Assembly: GCF_902167145.1 (NCBI RefSeq)
Contig: NC_050100.1
Location: 213,832,081 to 213,896,080, forward strand
Length of the DNA stretch: 64,000 nucleotides
From: Zea mays
Taxonomy: Eukaryota > Streptophyta > Magnoliopsida > Poales > Poaceae
Direction of reading: 5' to 3'
Of the stretch, positions 21,173-32,610 are shown piece after piece; position 1 is the first letter of the stretch, and the number at the start of each line of letters is the position of its first letter. The translations under genes and the position numbers were made by a program. The notes under the pieces were generated by a model that made no database searches, was not told the origin of the DNA, and saw only the letters and a list, made by a program, of their open reading frames with translations.

Positions 21173-23081
21173 CTACTTCGAGAATCGCCGGATGTAGTCT
21201 CGGAGAGACTCTCCCGGCTGCTGTCGGCAGCTTTGAAGGTCCCAGGAATTCCCAGGGCGCACGTACGTGCCCTGGAAATTTCCAGCAAAAGCTTGGACCA
21301 GGTCGTCCCAGTTGGAGATCTGCCCCGGAGGCAGGTGCTCCAACCAGGCGCGAGAGGTGTCGGAGAGGAACAGGAAGAGGTTGCGGATGATGAGGTTGTC
21401 ATCGTCCGTTCCACCCAGTTGGCAGGCCAGGCGGTAGTCCGCGAGCCACAGTTCCGGTCTCGTCTCCCCCGAGTACTTCGTGATAGTAGTTGGGGGTCGG
21501 AACCGGGTCGGGAACGGCGCCCGTCGTATGGCCCGGCTGAAGGCCTGCAGACCGGGTGGTTCGGGCGAGGGACTCCGATCCTCCCCGCTGTCGTAGCGTC
21601 CCCCACGCCTGGGGTGGTAGCCTCGGCGCACCCTCTCGTCGAGGTGGGCTCGGCGGTCGCGGTGATGGTGCTCGTTGCCGAGGCGACCCGGGGCCGCAGG
21701 CGCGGTGTTGCGCGTGCGCCCGGTGTAGACTGAGGCTTCCCGCACGAATCGGGAAGCCGCGACATGATGCTCCGAGGGGTATTCCTGCCTTCGGGAGGCG
21801 GAGCTCTCGGCCCGTCGGACCGTGGCGCCTTCCAGGAGATTCTTGAGCTCTCCCTGGATTCGTCGCCCCTCGATGGTTGATGGCTACGGCATCGCGCGGA
21901 GGAGCATTGCTGCTGCAGCCAGGTTCTGGCCGACCCCACTAGATGCGGGTGGCGGCCTGACCCTGACGTTGTCGGTGATGCGGTGCTGGAAGCCCTGGGG
22001 TAGATGACGTATTTCTCCGGCCGGAGGTTGGCCCGCCCATGCCTGCCCGACGTCCCGGCGGATTGGATCAAGCGCTCCTGCTCCCTCGTCGAGCCTGGCC
22101 TGCACCCCACGGATTTGCTCGAGCTGTGGGTCATGGCCCCCCGCCTGAACGGGGACCACAGCTAGCTCCCGTGGGATATCAACGCGAGGCACCGGCCTAG
22201 GGAGATCACCGTCCTCCGGCATGCCGAGATGGTTGCCTTCGGAGGGACCCCCTAGATCGACGTGGAAACATTCGCGACTTGGGCCGCAGTCCTCGTCGCC
22301 GAGGCTACGGCTACCGTCGGAACAGTCGGAAAGGCAGTAGTCACATGCGGTCATGAAGTCCCGCATGGCACTGGGGTTGCCAAGTCCAGAGAAATCCCAA
22401 CAGAAGCTGGGCTCGTCGTCTTCCTCGGACCCAGAGGGCCCGTAGGTCGAGACGTCCGTTAGTCGGTCCCAAGGTGACCGCATACGAAACCCCAGAGGGT
22501 TTGGACTCGCCTCTACGAGAGCACCCGCCAAAGCAAAGCCGCTAGGCGGGTCGAGGCTGAATCCGAAAGACGCGGGATGGGAATCGGTCGGTACCTCTTG
22601 GTCGACGGGCGGTGATGAAGTCACGTCGGGGACTGACTGCACCGTCGTCTCAGGTACAAGGGTGACGTCTAGCAAGCCCTTCGTGAGCGCGCTGGCGTCG
22701 TCCGTTTGCTCGGGATTGGCGTGTTGCGGGGAGACGACGCTCGTCTTCGTCTCAAGCGCGAGGTCGATGCCCGGTGCGCCCCCCGTTGGGGTGCTGGTGC
22801 TATCGACTCGCTCGACAGCCGACGAGGCGCTGCCTCCTGCTTGGCCTTGGTTGCCCCGCCTCCTCCTCCGTCGGCGGGGAAGAGGGCGGGGTGAGCTCGA
22901 AGGTTGTTCTTCCACCACGCGGGGAAGACGTCGTCGATTCCGCCGCCGGCGGGCGGGCTGTCGGCCGCCATTGTCATTGTCGCCCGGCGGTGGAATGAGT
23001 ATCATGTCATAGCTGCCGTCGAGGGACACGAACTCAAGACTCCCGAAACGGAGCACCGTCCCGGGTTGGAGAGGTTGCTGG
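21173..23081 (-). pseudogene. Huck-like gag, main part
   Basis: The minus-strand gag frame runs from 23081 (where copia D interrupts it) leftward. The N-terminal part (SLDGSYDMILIPPPGD..RRRRNRRRLPR) is arginine-rich and acidic in turn. A TAG at about 21881-21883 interrupts it. The retrotransposon gag domain follows (PELWLADYRLACQLGG, NLFLFLSDTSRAWLEHLPPG, WDDLVQAFAGNFQGTY). It ends at a TAG near 21170. The natural start is probably the ATG at 32548-32550, on the far side of copia D: removing D and one TSD joins the frame after about five codons. Confidence 0.82.
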
Positions 23082-24394
23082 TGATAGTCGCCTAGAGGGG
23101 GGTGAATAGGGCGAAACTGAAATTTACAAATATAAACACAACTACAAGCCGGGGTTAGCGTTAGTAATAAGAAACGAGTCCGCAAGAGAGGGCGCAAAAC
23201 AAATCGCAAGTAAATAATAAAGTGAGACACGCGGATTTGTTTTACCGAGGTTCGGTTCTCTCAAACCTACTCCCCGTTGAGGAGGCCACAAAGGCCGGGT
23301 CTCTTTCAACCCTTCCCTCTCTCAAACGGTCCCTCGGACCGAGTGAGCTTCTCTTCTCAAATCAAAGCCGGGAACAAAACTTCCCCGCAAGGGCCACCAC
23401 ACAATTGGTGCCTCTTGCCTTGATTACAATGGAGTTGTGATCTCAAGAACAAATGAGAAGGAAAAGAAGCAATCCAAGCGCAAGAGCTCAAATGAAACAC
23501 GGCAAATCACTCTCACTAGTCACTAGGGTTTTGTGTGGAATTGGAGAGGATTTGATCGCTTTGTGTGTGTCTAGAATTGAATGCCTAGCTCTTGTAAGTG
23601 GTTGAGAAGTGGAAAACTTGGATACCATGAATGGTGGGGTGGTTGGGGTATTTATAGCCCCAACCACCAAACTTGACCGTTGGCTGGAGGCGTCTGCTCG
23701 ATGGCGCACCGGACAGTCCGGTGCACACCGGACAGTCCGGTGCCCCTGCCACGTCATTACTGCCGTTGGATCTGACCGTTGGAGCTTCTGACTTGTGGGC
23801 CCTCCTGGGTGTCCGGTGCACACCGGACACGTACTATTTGATGTCCGGTGCACCGGTATGGGCATGTCTGACGACTGCGCGCGCTGCGCGCGCATTAAAT
23901 GCACCGCAGGGAGCCGTTGGCGCCGCAGGGAGCCGTTGCTCCGCTGGCACACCGGACAGTCCGGTGTACACCGGACAGTCCGGTGAATTTTAGCGGAGCG
24001 GCTGCCGCGCGAACCCGAGGCTGGTGAGTTCCGGAGACCGCGCTTCCTTGGAGCACCGGACATGTCCGGTGCACACCGGACAGTCCGGTGAATTATAGTG
24101 CGCCGGCTTCCGAGAATTCCCGAGGGCGAAGAGTTTGAGTTGGTGTCCTCTGGGCGCACCGGACACTGTCCGGTGCACACCGGACAGTCCGGTGCCCCCA
24201 GCCAGAGGTGCCCTCGGTTGCCTCATTTGCTCCTTTGATGAATCCAACACTTGGTCTTTTTATTGACTGAATGTGAACCTTTTGCACCTGTATAATCTAT
24301 ACACTTGGGCAAACTAGTTAGTCCAAAGATTTGTGTTGGGCAATTCAACCACCAAAATTATATAGGAACTAGGTGTAAGCCTAATTCCCTTTCA
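23082..24394 (-). repeat. 3' LTR of copia D
   Basis: Plus strand runs TGATAGTCGCC to CCTAATTCCCTTTCA. It contains at least eight GGAC-GTCC palindromes between about 23707 and 24195 and a minus-strand TATA box (TATAAATA) near 23649. It is 99.5% identical to 31221-32534. Confidence 0.95.
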
Positions 24395-25217
24395 ATCTCC
24401 CCCTTTTTGGTGATTGATGCCAACACAAACCAAAGCAAGTATAGAAGTGCATAATTGAACTAGTTTGCATAATGTAAGTGTAAAGGTTGCTTGGAATTGA
24501 GCCAATATAACTACTTACAAGATATGCAAGGAATGTTTCTTTCTTATTTAGCATTTTGGACCACGTTTGCACCACATGTTTTGTTTTTGCAAATCCTTTT
24601 GTAAATCCATTTCAAAGATCTTTTGCAAATAGTCAAAGGTAAATGAATAAGAGTTTGCAAAGCATTTTCAAGATTTAAAATTTTCTCCCCCTGAATCAAA
24701 TGCTTTTCCTTTGACTTAACAAAACTCCCCCTAAAAGAGATCCACCTCTTAGTGTTCAAGAGGGTTTTGATATACCATTTTTGAAATACTACTTTCTCCC
24801 CCTTTTGAACACAATAGGATACCAAATGATAAATACTTTTGGAAAGCACTAAGTTTTTGAATTTGGTGGTGGTGGTGCGGTCCTTTTGCTTTGGGCTCAT
24901 TTCTCCCCCTTTTTGGCATGAATCGCCAAAAACGGAATCATTAGAGCCCTCGAAGTAATTTCTTCCCCTTTGGTCATAAGTAAATGAGTTAAGATTATAC
25001 CAAAGACGATGCTCATTTCTCCCCAAAGAATAGAGAGATGCTTGGAGTGATGGCGAAGGATGAGTAGTAGAGTATAGTGGAAGCCTTGTCTTCGCCGGAG
25101 ACTCCAATTCCCTTTCAATACACCTATGACTTGGCTTGAAATAGACTTGAAAACACATTAGTCATAGCATATAAAAGAGATATGATCAAAGGTATTTAAA
25201 TGAGCTATGTGTGCAAG
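24395..25217 (-). other. 3' untranslated region of copia D with purine tracts
   Basis: Non-coding region between RNase H and the 3' LTR in minus orientation. Plus-strand pyrimidine runs (TCTCCCCCTTTTTGG at 24396-24410, others near 24684, 24725, 24796, 24903 and 25018) are the complement of repeated polypurine tracts. Confidence 0.75.
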
Positions 25218-25904
25218 CTAGCAAAAGAAATTTCTTGAATCAAGAATATTGAGCTCATGCCTAAGTCTGGTAAAAGATTGTTCATCAAGTGGCTTGGTAA
25301 AGATATCGGCTAATTGATCTTTAGTATTAATGTAAGAAATCTCGATATCCCCCTTTTGTTGGTGATCCCTAAGAAAATGATACCGAATGGCTATGTGCTT
25401 AGTGCGGCTATGCTCGACGGGATTGTCGGCCATTTTGATTGCACTCTCATTATCACATAGCAAAGGGACTTTGGTTAATTTGTAATCGTAGTCCCGCAGG
25501 GTTTGCCTCATCCAAAGCAATTGCGCGCAACAATGCCCTGCGGCAATGTACTCGGCTTCGGCGGTGGAAAGAGCGACCGAATTTTGCTTCTTTGAAGCCC
25601 ATGACACCAAGGATCTTCCCAAGAACTGGCAAGTCCCCGATGTGCTCTTCCTATTAATCTTACACCCCGCCCAATCGGCATCCGAATAACCAATCAAATC
25701 AAACGTGGATCCCCGAGGGTACCAAAGCCCAAACTTAGGTGTGTAAGCCAAATATCTCAAGATTCGTTTTACGGCCGTAAGGTGGGATTCCTTAGGGTCG
25801 GATTGGAATCTTGCACACATGCAAACGGAAAGCATAATGTCCGGTCGAGATGCACATAAATAAAGCAATGAACCAATCATCGACCGGTATACCTTTTGAT
25901 CCAC
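25218..25904 (-). pseudogene. Copia D RT C-terminus and RNase H
   Basis: Minus-strand frame of 228 residues. It starts at [20 protein letters not shown] and runs through the RNase H motifs YSDADWAGC (aspartate), [12 protein letters not shown] (glutamate) and LLCDNESAI (aspartate) to [17 protein letters not shown] ends and the terminal LDSRNFFC. It is separated from the RT frame by a small indel at about 25905-25920, where the sequence reads GACACACGGGAGGTAAG. Confidence 0.88.
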
Positions 25905-27613
25905 GGACTTACCTCCCGTGTGTCGAGGTCGAGATGCCCATTAGTTCCCATGGGTGTCTTTATGGGTTTGGCATCCTTCATCCCAAACTTGGTTAGAATG
26001 TCTTGAGTGTACTTCGTTTGGCTAATGAAGGTGCCCTCTTGGAGTTGCTTGACTTGGAATCCTAGAAAATACTTCAACTCCCCCATCATTGACATCTCGA
26101 ATTTCTGTGTCATGATCCTACTAAACTCTTCACATGTAGACTCGTTAGTAGACCCAAATATAATATCATCAACATAAATTTGGCATACAAACAAGTCATT
26201 TTCAAGAGTTTTAGTAAAGAGTGTAGGATCGGCCTTGCCGACTTTGAAGCCATTAGCAATAAGGAAATCTCTTAGGCATTCATACCATGCTCTTGGGGCT
26301 TGCTTGAGCCCATAAAGCGCCTTAGAGAGCCTATAAACATGGTTAGGGTACTCACTGTCTTCAAAGCCGGGAGGTTGCTCAACATAGACCTCTTCCTTGA
26401 TTGGTCCATTGAGGAAGGCACTTTTCACGTCCATTTGATAGAGCTTAAAGCCATGGTAAGTAGCATAGGCCAATAATATGCGAATTGACTCAAGCCTAGC
26501 TACGGGTGCATAGGTTTCACCGAAATCCAAACCTTCGACTTGTGAATACCCTTTGGCCACGAGTCGAGCTTTGTTCCTTGTCACCACACCATGCTCATCT
26601 TGCTTGTTGCGGAAGACCCATTTGGTTCCTACAACATTTTGGTTAGGACGTGGAACTAAATGCCATACCTCGTTCCTTGTGAAATTGTTGAGCTCCTCTT
26701 GCATCGCCACCACCCAATCCGAATCTTGGAGAGCTTCCTCTACCCTGTGTGGCTCAATAGAGGAAACAAAAGAGTAATGTTCACAAAAATGAGCAACCCG
26801 AGATCTAGTTGTTACCCCCTTATGAATATCGCCGAGGATGGTGTCGACGGGGTGATCTCGTTGGATTGCTTGGTGGACTCTTGGGTGTGGAGGCCTTGGT
26901 TCTTCCTCATCCTCCTTTTCTTGATCATTTGCATCTCCCCCTTGATCATTGCCATCATCTTGAGGTGGCTCATCTTCTTGATTTTGCCCTTCATCATCTT
27001 GAGCCTCCTCCTCATTTTGAGTTGGTGGAGATGCTTGCATGGAGGAGGATGGTTGATCTTGTGCATTTGGATGCTCTTCGGATTCCTTAGGACACACATC
27101 CCCAATGGACATGTTCCTTAGCGCGATGCATGGAGCCTCTTCATTACCTATCTCATCAAGATCAACTTGCTCTACTTGAGAGCCGTTAGTTTCATCAAAC
27201 ACAACGTCACATGAGACTTCAACTAGTCCAGTGGACTTGTTGAAGACCCTATATGCCCTTGTGTTTGAGTCATAACCAAGTAAAAAGCCTTCTACAGTTT
27301 TAGGAGCAAATTTAGATTTTCTACCTCTTTTAACAAGAATAAAGCATTTGCTACCAAAAACTCTAAAATATGAAATGTTGGGCTTTTTACCGGTTAGGAG
27401 TTCATATGATGTCTTCTTGAGGATTCGGTGAAGATATAACCGGTTGATGGCGTAGCAGGCGGTGTTGACCGCTTCGGCCCAAAACCGGTCCGGTGTCTTG
27501 TACTCATCAAGCATGGTTCTTGCCATGTCCAATAGAGTTCGATTCTTCCTCTCCACTACACCATTTTGTTGTGGAGTGTAGGGAGAAGAGAACTCATGCT
27601 TGATGCCCTCCTC
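25877..27613 (-). pseudogene. Copia D integrase C-terminus and reverse transcriptase
   Basis: Minus-strand frame beginning in the last catalytic region of integrase ([18 protein letters not shown]). It continues through the integrase C-terminus ([20 protein letters not shown]) and an acidic linker rich in E, D and Q. RT follows: [41 protein letters not shown] and [13 protein letters not shown] with the YVDD box. It ends by frameshift at about 25905. The split from the upstream integrase is a single TAG at about 27614 that reads as CAG to TAG (FL-stop-EEGIK; copia A and E have EEEGIK in this place). Confidence 0.9.
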
Positions 27614-28465
27614 CTAAAGGAAACCTTCAATTTGTGAGTTCTTGAACTCCGTTCCGTTGTCGCTTCTTATTTTCTTGATCCTTAAGCCGAACTCATTTTG
27701 AGCCCGTCTCAAGAATCCCTTTAAGGTCTCTTGGGTTTGAGATTTTTCCTGTAAAAAGAATACCCAAGTGAAGCGAGAATAATCATCCACTATTACAAGA
27801 CAATACTTACTCCCGCCGATGCTTATGTAAGCAATCGGGCCGAATAGATCCATGTGGAGTAGCTCAAGCGGCCTGTCGGTCGTCATGATGTTCTTGTGTG
27901 GATGATGGATTCCAACTTGCTTTCCTGCCTGGCATGCACTACAAATCCTGTCTTTCTCAAAATGAACATTTGTTAATCCTAAAATGTGCTCTCCCTTTAG
28001 AAGCTTATGAAGATTCTTCATCCCAACATGGGCTAGTCGGCGGTGCCAGAGCCAACCCATGTTGGTCTTAGCAATTAAGCATGTGTCGAGCTCAGCTCTA
28101 TCAAAATCTACTAAGTATAGCTGACCCTCTAACACACCCTTAAATGCTATTGAATCATCACTTCTTCTAAAGACAGTGACACCTACATCAGTGAATAGAC
28201 AGTTGTAGCCCATTTGACATAATTGGGAAACAGAAAGCAAATTGTAATCTAAAGAGTCTACAAGAAAAACATTGGAAATAGAATGGTCAGGAGATATAGC
28301 AATTTTACCCAATCCTTTGACCAAACCTTGATTTCCATCCCCGAATGTGATAGCTCGTTGGGAATCTTTGTTTTTCTCATATGAGGAGAACATCCTTTTC
28401 TCCCCTGTCATGTGGTTTGTGCACCCGCTATCGAGTATCCAACTTGAGCCCCCGGATGCATAAAC
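27614..28465 (-). pseudogene. Copia D protease and integrase N-terminus
   Basis: The minus-strand frame starts right after a TTGTAG block (28466-28471) with VYASGGSSW. It holds the protease active site (DSGCTNHMTGEKRMF, intact), the pre-integrase HHCC region (WHRRLAHVGMKNLHK, CSACQAGK) and the first two integrase aspartates (LHMDLFGPIAY, IRSDNGTEF). It ends at the TAG at 27614. Unlike copia A and E, the pol frame here has a stop (TAG) directly upstream of VYAS. Confidence 0.88.
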
Positions 28466-28478
28466 CTACAAAACAATT

Positions 28479-31175
28479 TTAGTTCTTGATTTTAGGTACC
28501 CAAACTGTTTTGGGTCCTTTGGCATTAGAAACAAGAACTTTGGGTACCCAAACACAAGTCTTTGACCCCTTGTGTTTGCCCCCAACAAACTTGGCAACGA
28601 CCTTGCCGGATTTGTTAGTCAAAACATAGGATGCATCAAAAGTTTTAAATGAAAGACTATGTTCATTTGATGCATTAGGAATTTTCTTCTTAGGCAACTT
28701 GGCACGAGTTAGTTGCCTAGAACTAGATGTCTCACCCTTATACATAAAGGCATGATTAGGGCCAGAGTGAGACTTCCTAGAGTGAATTCTCCTAATTTTG
28801 CTCTCAGGATAACCGGCAGGGTATAAAATGTAACCCTCGTTATCCTGAGGCATGGGAGCCTTGCCCTTAACAAAGTTAGACAAGTTCTTAGGAGGGGCAT
28901 TAAGTTTGACATTGTCTCCCCTTTGGAAGCCAATGCCATCCTTGATGCCAGGGCGTCTCCCATTATAGAGCATACTTCTAGCAAATTTAAATTTTTCATT
29001 TTCTAAGTTATGCTCGGCTATTTTAGCATCTAATTTTGCTTTGTGATCATTTTGTTGTTTAATTAAAGCCATATGATCATGGATAGCATCAATATCAACA
29101 TTTCTACATCTAGTACAAATAGATACATGCTCAACAATAGATGTAGAGGGTTTGCAAGATTTTAATTCTACAACCTTAGCTTGTAATATGTCATTTTTAG
29201 TTCTAAGGTCGGAAATAGTAGCATTGCAAACATCAAAATCTTTAGCCTTAGCAATTAAATTTTCATTCTCAAATCTAAGGCTAGCAAGAGATACATTCAA
29301 TTCATCAATCTTAGCAAGCAAGTCAACATTATCATCTCTAAGATTGGGAATAGAAACATTACAAACATGTGAATCAACCTTAGCATTTAAGATAGCATTT
29401 TCATTTCTAAGGTTGTCAATCATCTCACGACAAGTGCTTAGCTCACTAGATAATTTTTCACATTTCTCAATCTCTAGAGCATAAGCCTTTTTAACCTTAA
29501 CATGTTTTTTGTTTTCTTTAATTAGACAATCCTCTTGGGAATCCAAAAGGTCATCCTTTTCATGAATAGCACTAACCAATTCATTCAATTTTTCTTTTTG
29601 AGCTATGTTAAGGTTGGCAAAAAGGGTGCGCAAATTATCTTCCTCATCACTAGCATTGTCATCACTAGAGGATTCATATTTAGTGGAGGATTTAGATTTA
29701 ACCTTCTTTTTGCCGTCCTTTGCCATGAGGCACTTGTGGCCGACGTTGGGGAAGAGGAGTCCCTTGGTGACGGCGATGTTGGCGGCGTCCTCGTCGTCGG
29801 AGGAATCGCTTGAGCTTTCGTCGGAGTCCCACTCGCGACAAACATGGGCATCGCCGCCCTTCTTCTTGTAGTACCTCTTCTTCTCCTTTCTTCTCCCCTT
29901 CTTGTCGTCGCCTCGGTCACTGTCACTAGATATAGGACATTTAGCAATAAAATGACCGGGCTTACCACATTTGTAGCAAACCTTCTTGGAGCGGGACTTG
30001 TAGTCTTTCCCCCTCCTTTGTTTGAGGATTTGGCGGAAGCTCTTGATGACGAGCGCCATCTCCTCATTGTCAAGCTTGGAGGCGTCGATTGGTTGTCGAC
30101 TTGGTGTAGCCTCCTCCTTTTTCTCTTCCGTTGCCTTGAATGCAACGGGTTGGGCTTCGGATGTGGTGGCATCGTCAAGCTCGTTGATCTTCCTCGAGCC
30201 TTCGATCATGCACTCAAAACTTACAAAATTTCTGATAACTTCCTCGGGGGTCATTTTGGTATATCTAGGATTGCCACGGATTAATTGAACTTGAGTAGGG
30301 TTAAGGAAAATAAGTGATCTTAGAATAACCTTAACCACCTCGTGGTCATCCCATTTTACGCTCCCGAGGTTGCGCGCTTGGTTCACCAAGGTCTTGAGCC
30401 GATTGTACATGTGTTGTGGCTCCTCCCCTTTGCGAAGCCGGAACCGACCGAGCCCCCCCTCAATCGTTTCCCGCTTGGTGATCTTGGTAAGCTCATCACC
30501 TTCATGCGCGGTCTTGAGTAAATCCCAAATCTCCTTGGCGCTCTTCAACCCTTGTACTTTGTTATACTCCTCTCTACTTAGAGAGGCGAGGAGTATTGTT
30601 GTAGCTTGAGAGTTGAAGTGCTCGATTTGGGCCACCTCATCCTCATCATAATCCTCATCCCCTACGGATGGTACCTGCGCACCAAACTCAACAACATCCC
30701 ATATGCTTTTGTGGAGCGAGGTTAGATGAAATCGCATTAAATCGCTCCACCTAGCGTAATCTTCACCATCAAAAGTTGGTGGTTTGCCTAAAGGTACGGA
30801 AAGTAAAGGTGTATGTTTGGGAATGCGAGGGTAGCGTAGGGGGATCTTACTATACTTCTTGCGCTCTTGGCGCTTAGAAGTGACGGAGGGCGCATCGGAG
30901 TCGGAGGTCGATGTTGATGAAGTGTCGGTCTCGTAGTAGACCACCTTCCTCATTCTTTTGTGCTTGTCTCCTCTCCGATGCGGCTTGTGAGAAGAAGATT
31001 TTTCCTTCTTCTCTTTGTGGTGAGAAGAGGAAGACTTTTTCTCCTTCCGTTTGGAGGAGTCCTTCTTCTTCTCCCTCCTTTTGGTGCGGGACTCTTCCGA
31101 CGAAGTGCTCCCGTGGCTTGTAGTGGGCTTTTCGCCGGTCTCCATCTCCTTCTTGGCGTGATCTCCCGACATCAC
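28479..31175 (-). CDS. gag: Copia D gag, Sirevirus type
   Basis: An open minus-strand frame of 898 residues. The N-terminal 90 residues are a Lys/Ser/Glu-rich stretch (SSSHHKEKKEKSSS) that may bind nucleic acid or direct the protein to the nucleus. The copia gag domain follows (FDGEDYARWSDLMRFHL, EIWDLLKTAHEGDE). The CCHC knuckle CYKCGKPGHFIAKC lies at about residues 400-413. A long coiled coil occupies about 540-730. The C-terminus repeats WVPK (TCVWVPKVLV, TVWVPKIKN). It is about 100 residues longer than gag of copia A and E, mostly at the N-terminus. It ends TAA at 28479-28481, 10 bases before the TTGTAG/GTTTATG junction to pol. Confidence 0.9.
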   Translation of the reverse strand: MMSGDHAKKEMETGEKPTTSHGSTSSEESRTKRREKKKDSSKRKEKKSSSSHHKEKKEKSSSHKPHRRGDKHKRMRKVVYYETDTSSTSTSDSDAPSVTSKRQERKKYSKIPLRYPRIPKHTPLLSVPLGKPPTFDGEDYARWSDLMRFHLTSLHKSIWDVVEFGAQVPSVGDEDYDEDEVAQIEHFNSQATTILLASLSREEYNKVQGLKSAKEIWDLLKTAHEGDELTKITKRETIEGGLGRFRLRKGEEPQHMYNRLKTLVNQARNLGSVKWDDHEVVKVILRSLIFLNPTQVQLIRGNPRYTKMTPEEVIRNFVSFECMIEGSRKINELDDATTSEAQPVAFKATEEKKEEATPSRQPIDASKLDNEEMALVIKSFRQILKQRRGKDYKSRSKKVCYKCGKPGHFIAKCPISSDSDRGDDKKGRRKEKKRYYKKKGGDAHVCREWDSDESSSDSSDDEDAANIAVTKGLLFPNVGHKCLMAKDGKKKVKSKSSTKYESSSDDNASDEEDNLRTLFANLNIAQKEKLNELVSAIHEKDDLLDSQEDCLIKENKKHVKVKKAYALEIEKCEKLSSELSTCREMIDNLRNENAILNAKVDSHVCNVSIPNLRDDNVDLLAKIDELNVSLASLRFENENLIAKAKDFDVCNATISDLRTKNDILQAKVVELKSCKPSTSIVEHVSICTRCRNVDIDAIHDHMALIKQQNDHKAKLDAKIAEHNLENEKFKFARSMLYNGRRPGIKDGIGFQRGDNVKLNAPPKNLSNFVKGKAPMPQDNEGYILYPAGYPESKIRRIHSRKSHSGPNHAFMYKGETSSSRQLTRAKLPKKKIPNASNEHSLSFKTFDASYVLTNKSGKVVAKFVGGKHKGSKTCVWVPKVLVSNAKGPKTVWVPKIKN

Positions 31176-31206
31176 TTCGAGCGGTTAGGCTCTAATGAAG
31201 CACCGG

Positions 31207-31218
31207 GCTCTGATACCA
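31207..31218 (-). other. Primer binding site of copia D
   Basis: On the minus strand TGGTATCAGAGC, the tRNA-iMet 3' complement, two bases inside the 5' LTR. Confidence 0.92.
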
Positions 31219-31220
31219 AT

Positions 31221-32534
31221 TGATAGTCGCCTAGAGGGGGGGTGAATAGGGCGAAACTGAAATTTACAAATATAAACACAACTACAAGCCGGGGTTAGCG
31301 TTAGTAATAAGAAACGAGTCCGCAAGAGAGGGCGCAAAACAAATCGCAAGTAAATAATAAAGTGAGACACGCGGATTTGTTTTACCGAGGTTCGGTTCTC
31401 TCAAACCTACTCCCCGTTGAGGAGGCCACAAAGGCCGGGTCTCTTTCAACCCTTCCCTCTCTCAAACGGTCCCTCGGACCGAGTGAGCTTCTCTTCTCAA
31501 ATCAAAGCCGGGAACAAAACTTCCCCGCAAGGGCCACCACACAATTGGTGCCTCTTGCCTTGATTACAATGGAGTTGTGATCTCAAGAACAAATGAGAAG
31601 GAAAAGAAGCAATCCAAGCGCAAGAGCTCAAATGAAACACGGCAAATCACTCTCACTAGTCACTAGGGTTTTGTGTGGAATTGGAGAGGATTTGATCGCT
31701 TTGTGTGTGTCTACAATTGAATGCCTAGCTCTTGTAAGTGGTTGAGAAGTGGAAAACTTGGATACCATGAATGGTGGGGTGGTTGGGGTATTTATAGCCC
31801 CAACCACCAAACTTGACCGTTGGCTGGAGGCGTCTGCTCGATGGCGCACCGGACAGTCCGGTGCACACCGGACAGTCCGGTGCCCCTGCCACGTCATTAC
31901 TGCCGTTGGATCTGACCGTTGGAGCTTCTGACTTGTGGGCCCTCCTGGGTGTCCGGTGCACACCGGACACGTACTGTTTGATGTCCGATGCACCGGTATG
32001 GGCATGTCTGACGACTGCGCGCGCTGCGCGCGCATTAAATGCACCGCAGGGAGCCGTTGGCGCCGCAGGGAGCCGTTGCTCCGCTGGCACACCGGACAGT
32101 CCGGTGTACACCGGACAGTCCGGTGAATTTTAGCGGAGCGGCTGCCGCGCGAACCCGAGGCTGGCGAGTTCCGGAGACCGCGCTTCCTTGGAGCACCGGA
32201 CATGTCCGGTGCACACCGGACAGTCCGGTGAATTATAGCGCGCCGGCTTCCGAGAATTCCCGAGGGCGAAGAGTTTGAGTTGGTGTCCTCTGGGCGCACC
32301 GGACACTGTCCGGTGCACACCGGACAGTCCGGTGCCCCAAGCCAGAGGTGCCCTCGGTTGCCTCATTTGCTCCTTTGATGAATCCAACACTTGGTCTTTT
32401 TATTGACTGAATGTGAACCTTTTGCACCTGTATAATCTATACACTTGGGCAAACTAGTTAGTCCAAAGATTTGTGTTGGGCAATTCAACCACCAAAATTA
32501 TATAGGAACTAGGTGTAAGCCTAATTCCCTTTCA
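31221..32534 (-). repeat. 5' LTR of copia D
   Basis: A 1314-bp LTR with the promoter TATA box (minus-strand TATAAATA, 31789-31796) downstream, in element orientation, of the palindrome cluster (about 31847-32335). Confidence 0.95.
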
Positions 32535-32610
32535 GCTGGAGACTGCCCATCTGGAGCTTGATGGGAAGCTGTTCGTCAACACGCAGCAGGCCCCTACCTG
32601 GCGCGCCAAC
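32535..32610 (-). other. Huck 5' leader, primer binding site and gag start codon
   Basis: The minus strand reads the primer site TGGCGCGCCAGGTAGGGG (32591-32608), a short leader, then ATGGGCAGTCTCCAG (ATG at 32548-32550) before copia D interrupts. The primer site is the same as in gypsy B. TSD GCTGG of copia D is at 32535-32539. Confidence 0.75.

Larger units (their letters stand above)
23082..32534 (-). mobile_element. Copia element D (Opie-like Sirevirus), minus strand
   Basis: Complete 9453-bp element with 1313/1314-bp LTRs and TSD GCTGG (23077-23081 and 32535-32539). Element order on the minus strand is LTR (31221-32534), primer site, gag, protease-integrase, RT-RNase H, purine-tract region, LTR (23082-24394). 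The LTRs differ by six substitutions and one base of a G run, counted by eye, making it the youngest datable insertion here. Pol has one in-frame TAG and one frameshift. It lies in the gag of the Huck-like element. Confidence 0.95.

Noticed and set aside
21884..23230. 448-residue frame starting MSHFIIYLRF
   Set aside because: The first 49 codons belong to copia D's LTR. The rest is Huck gag, which has its own start on the other side of D.
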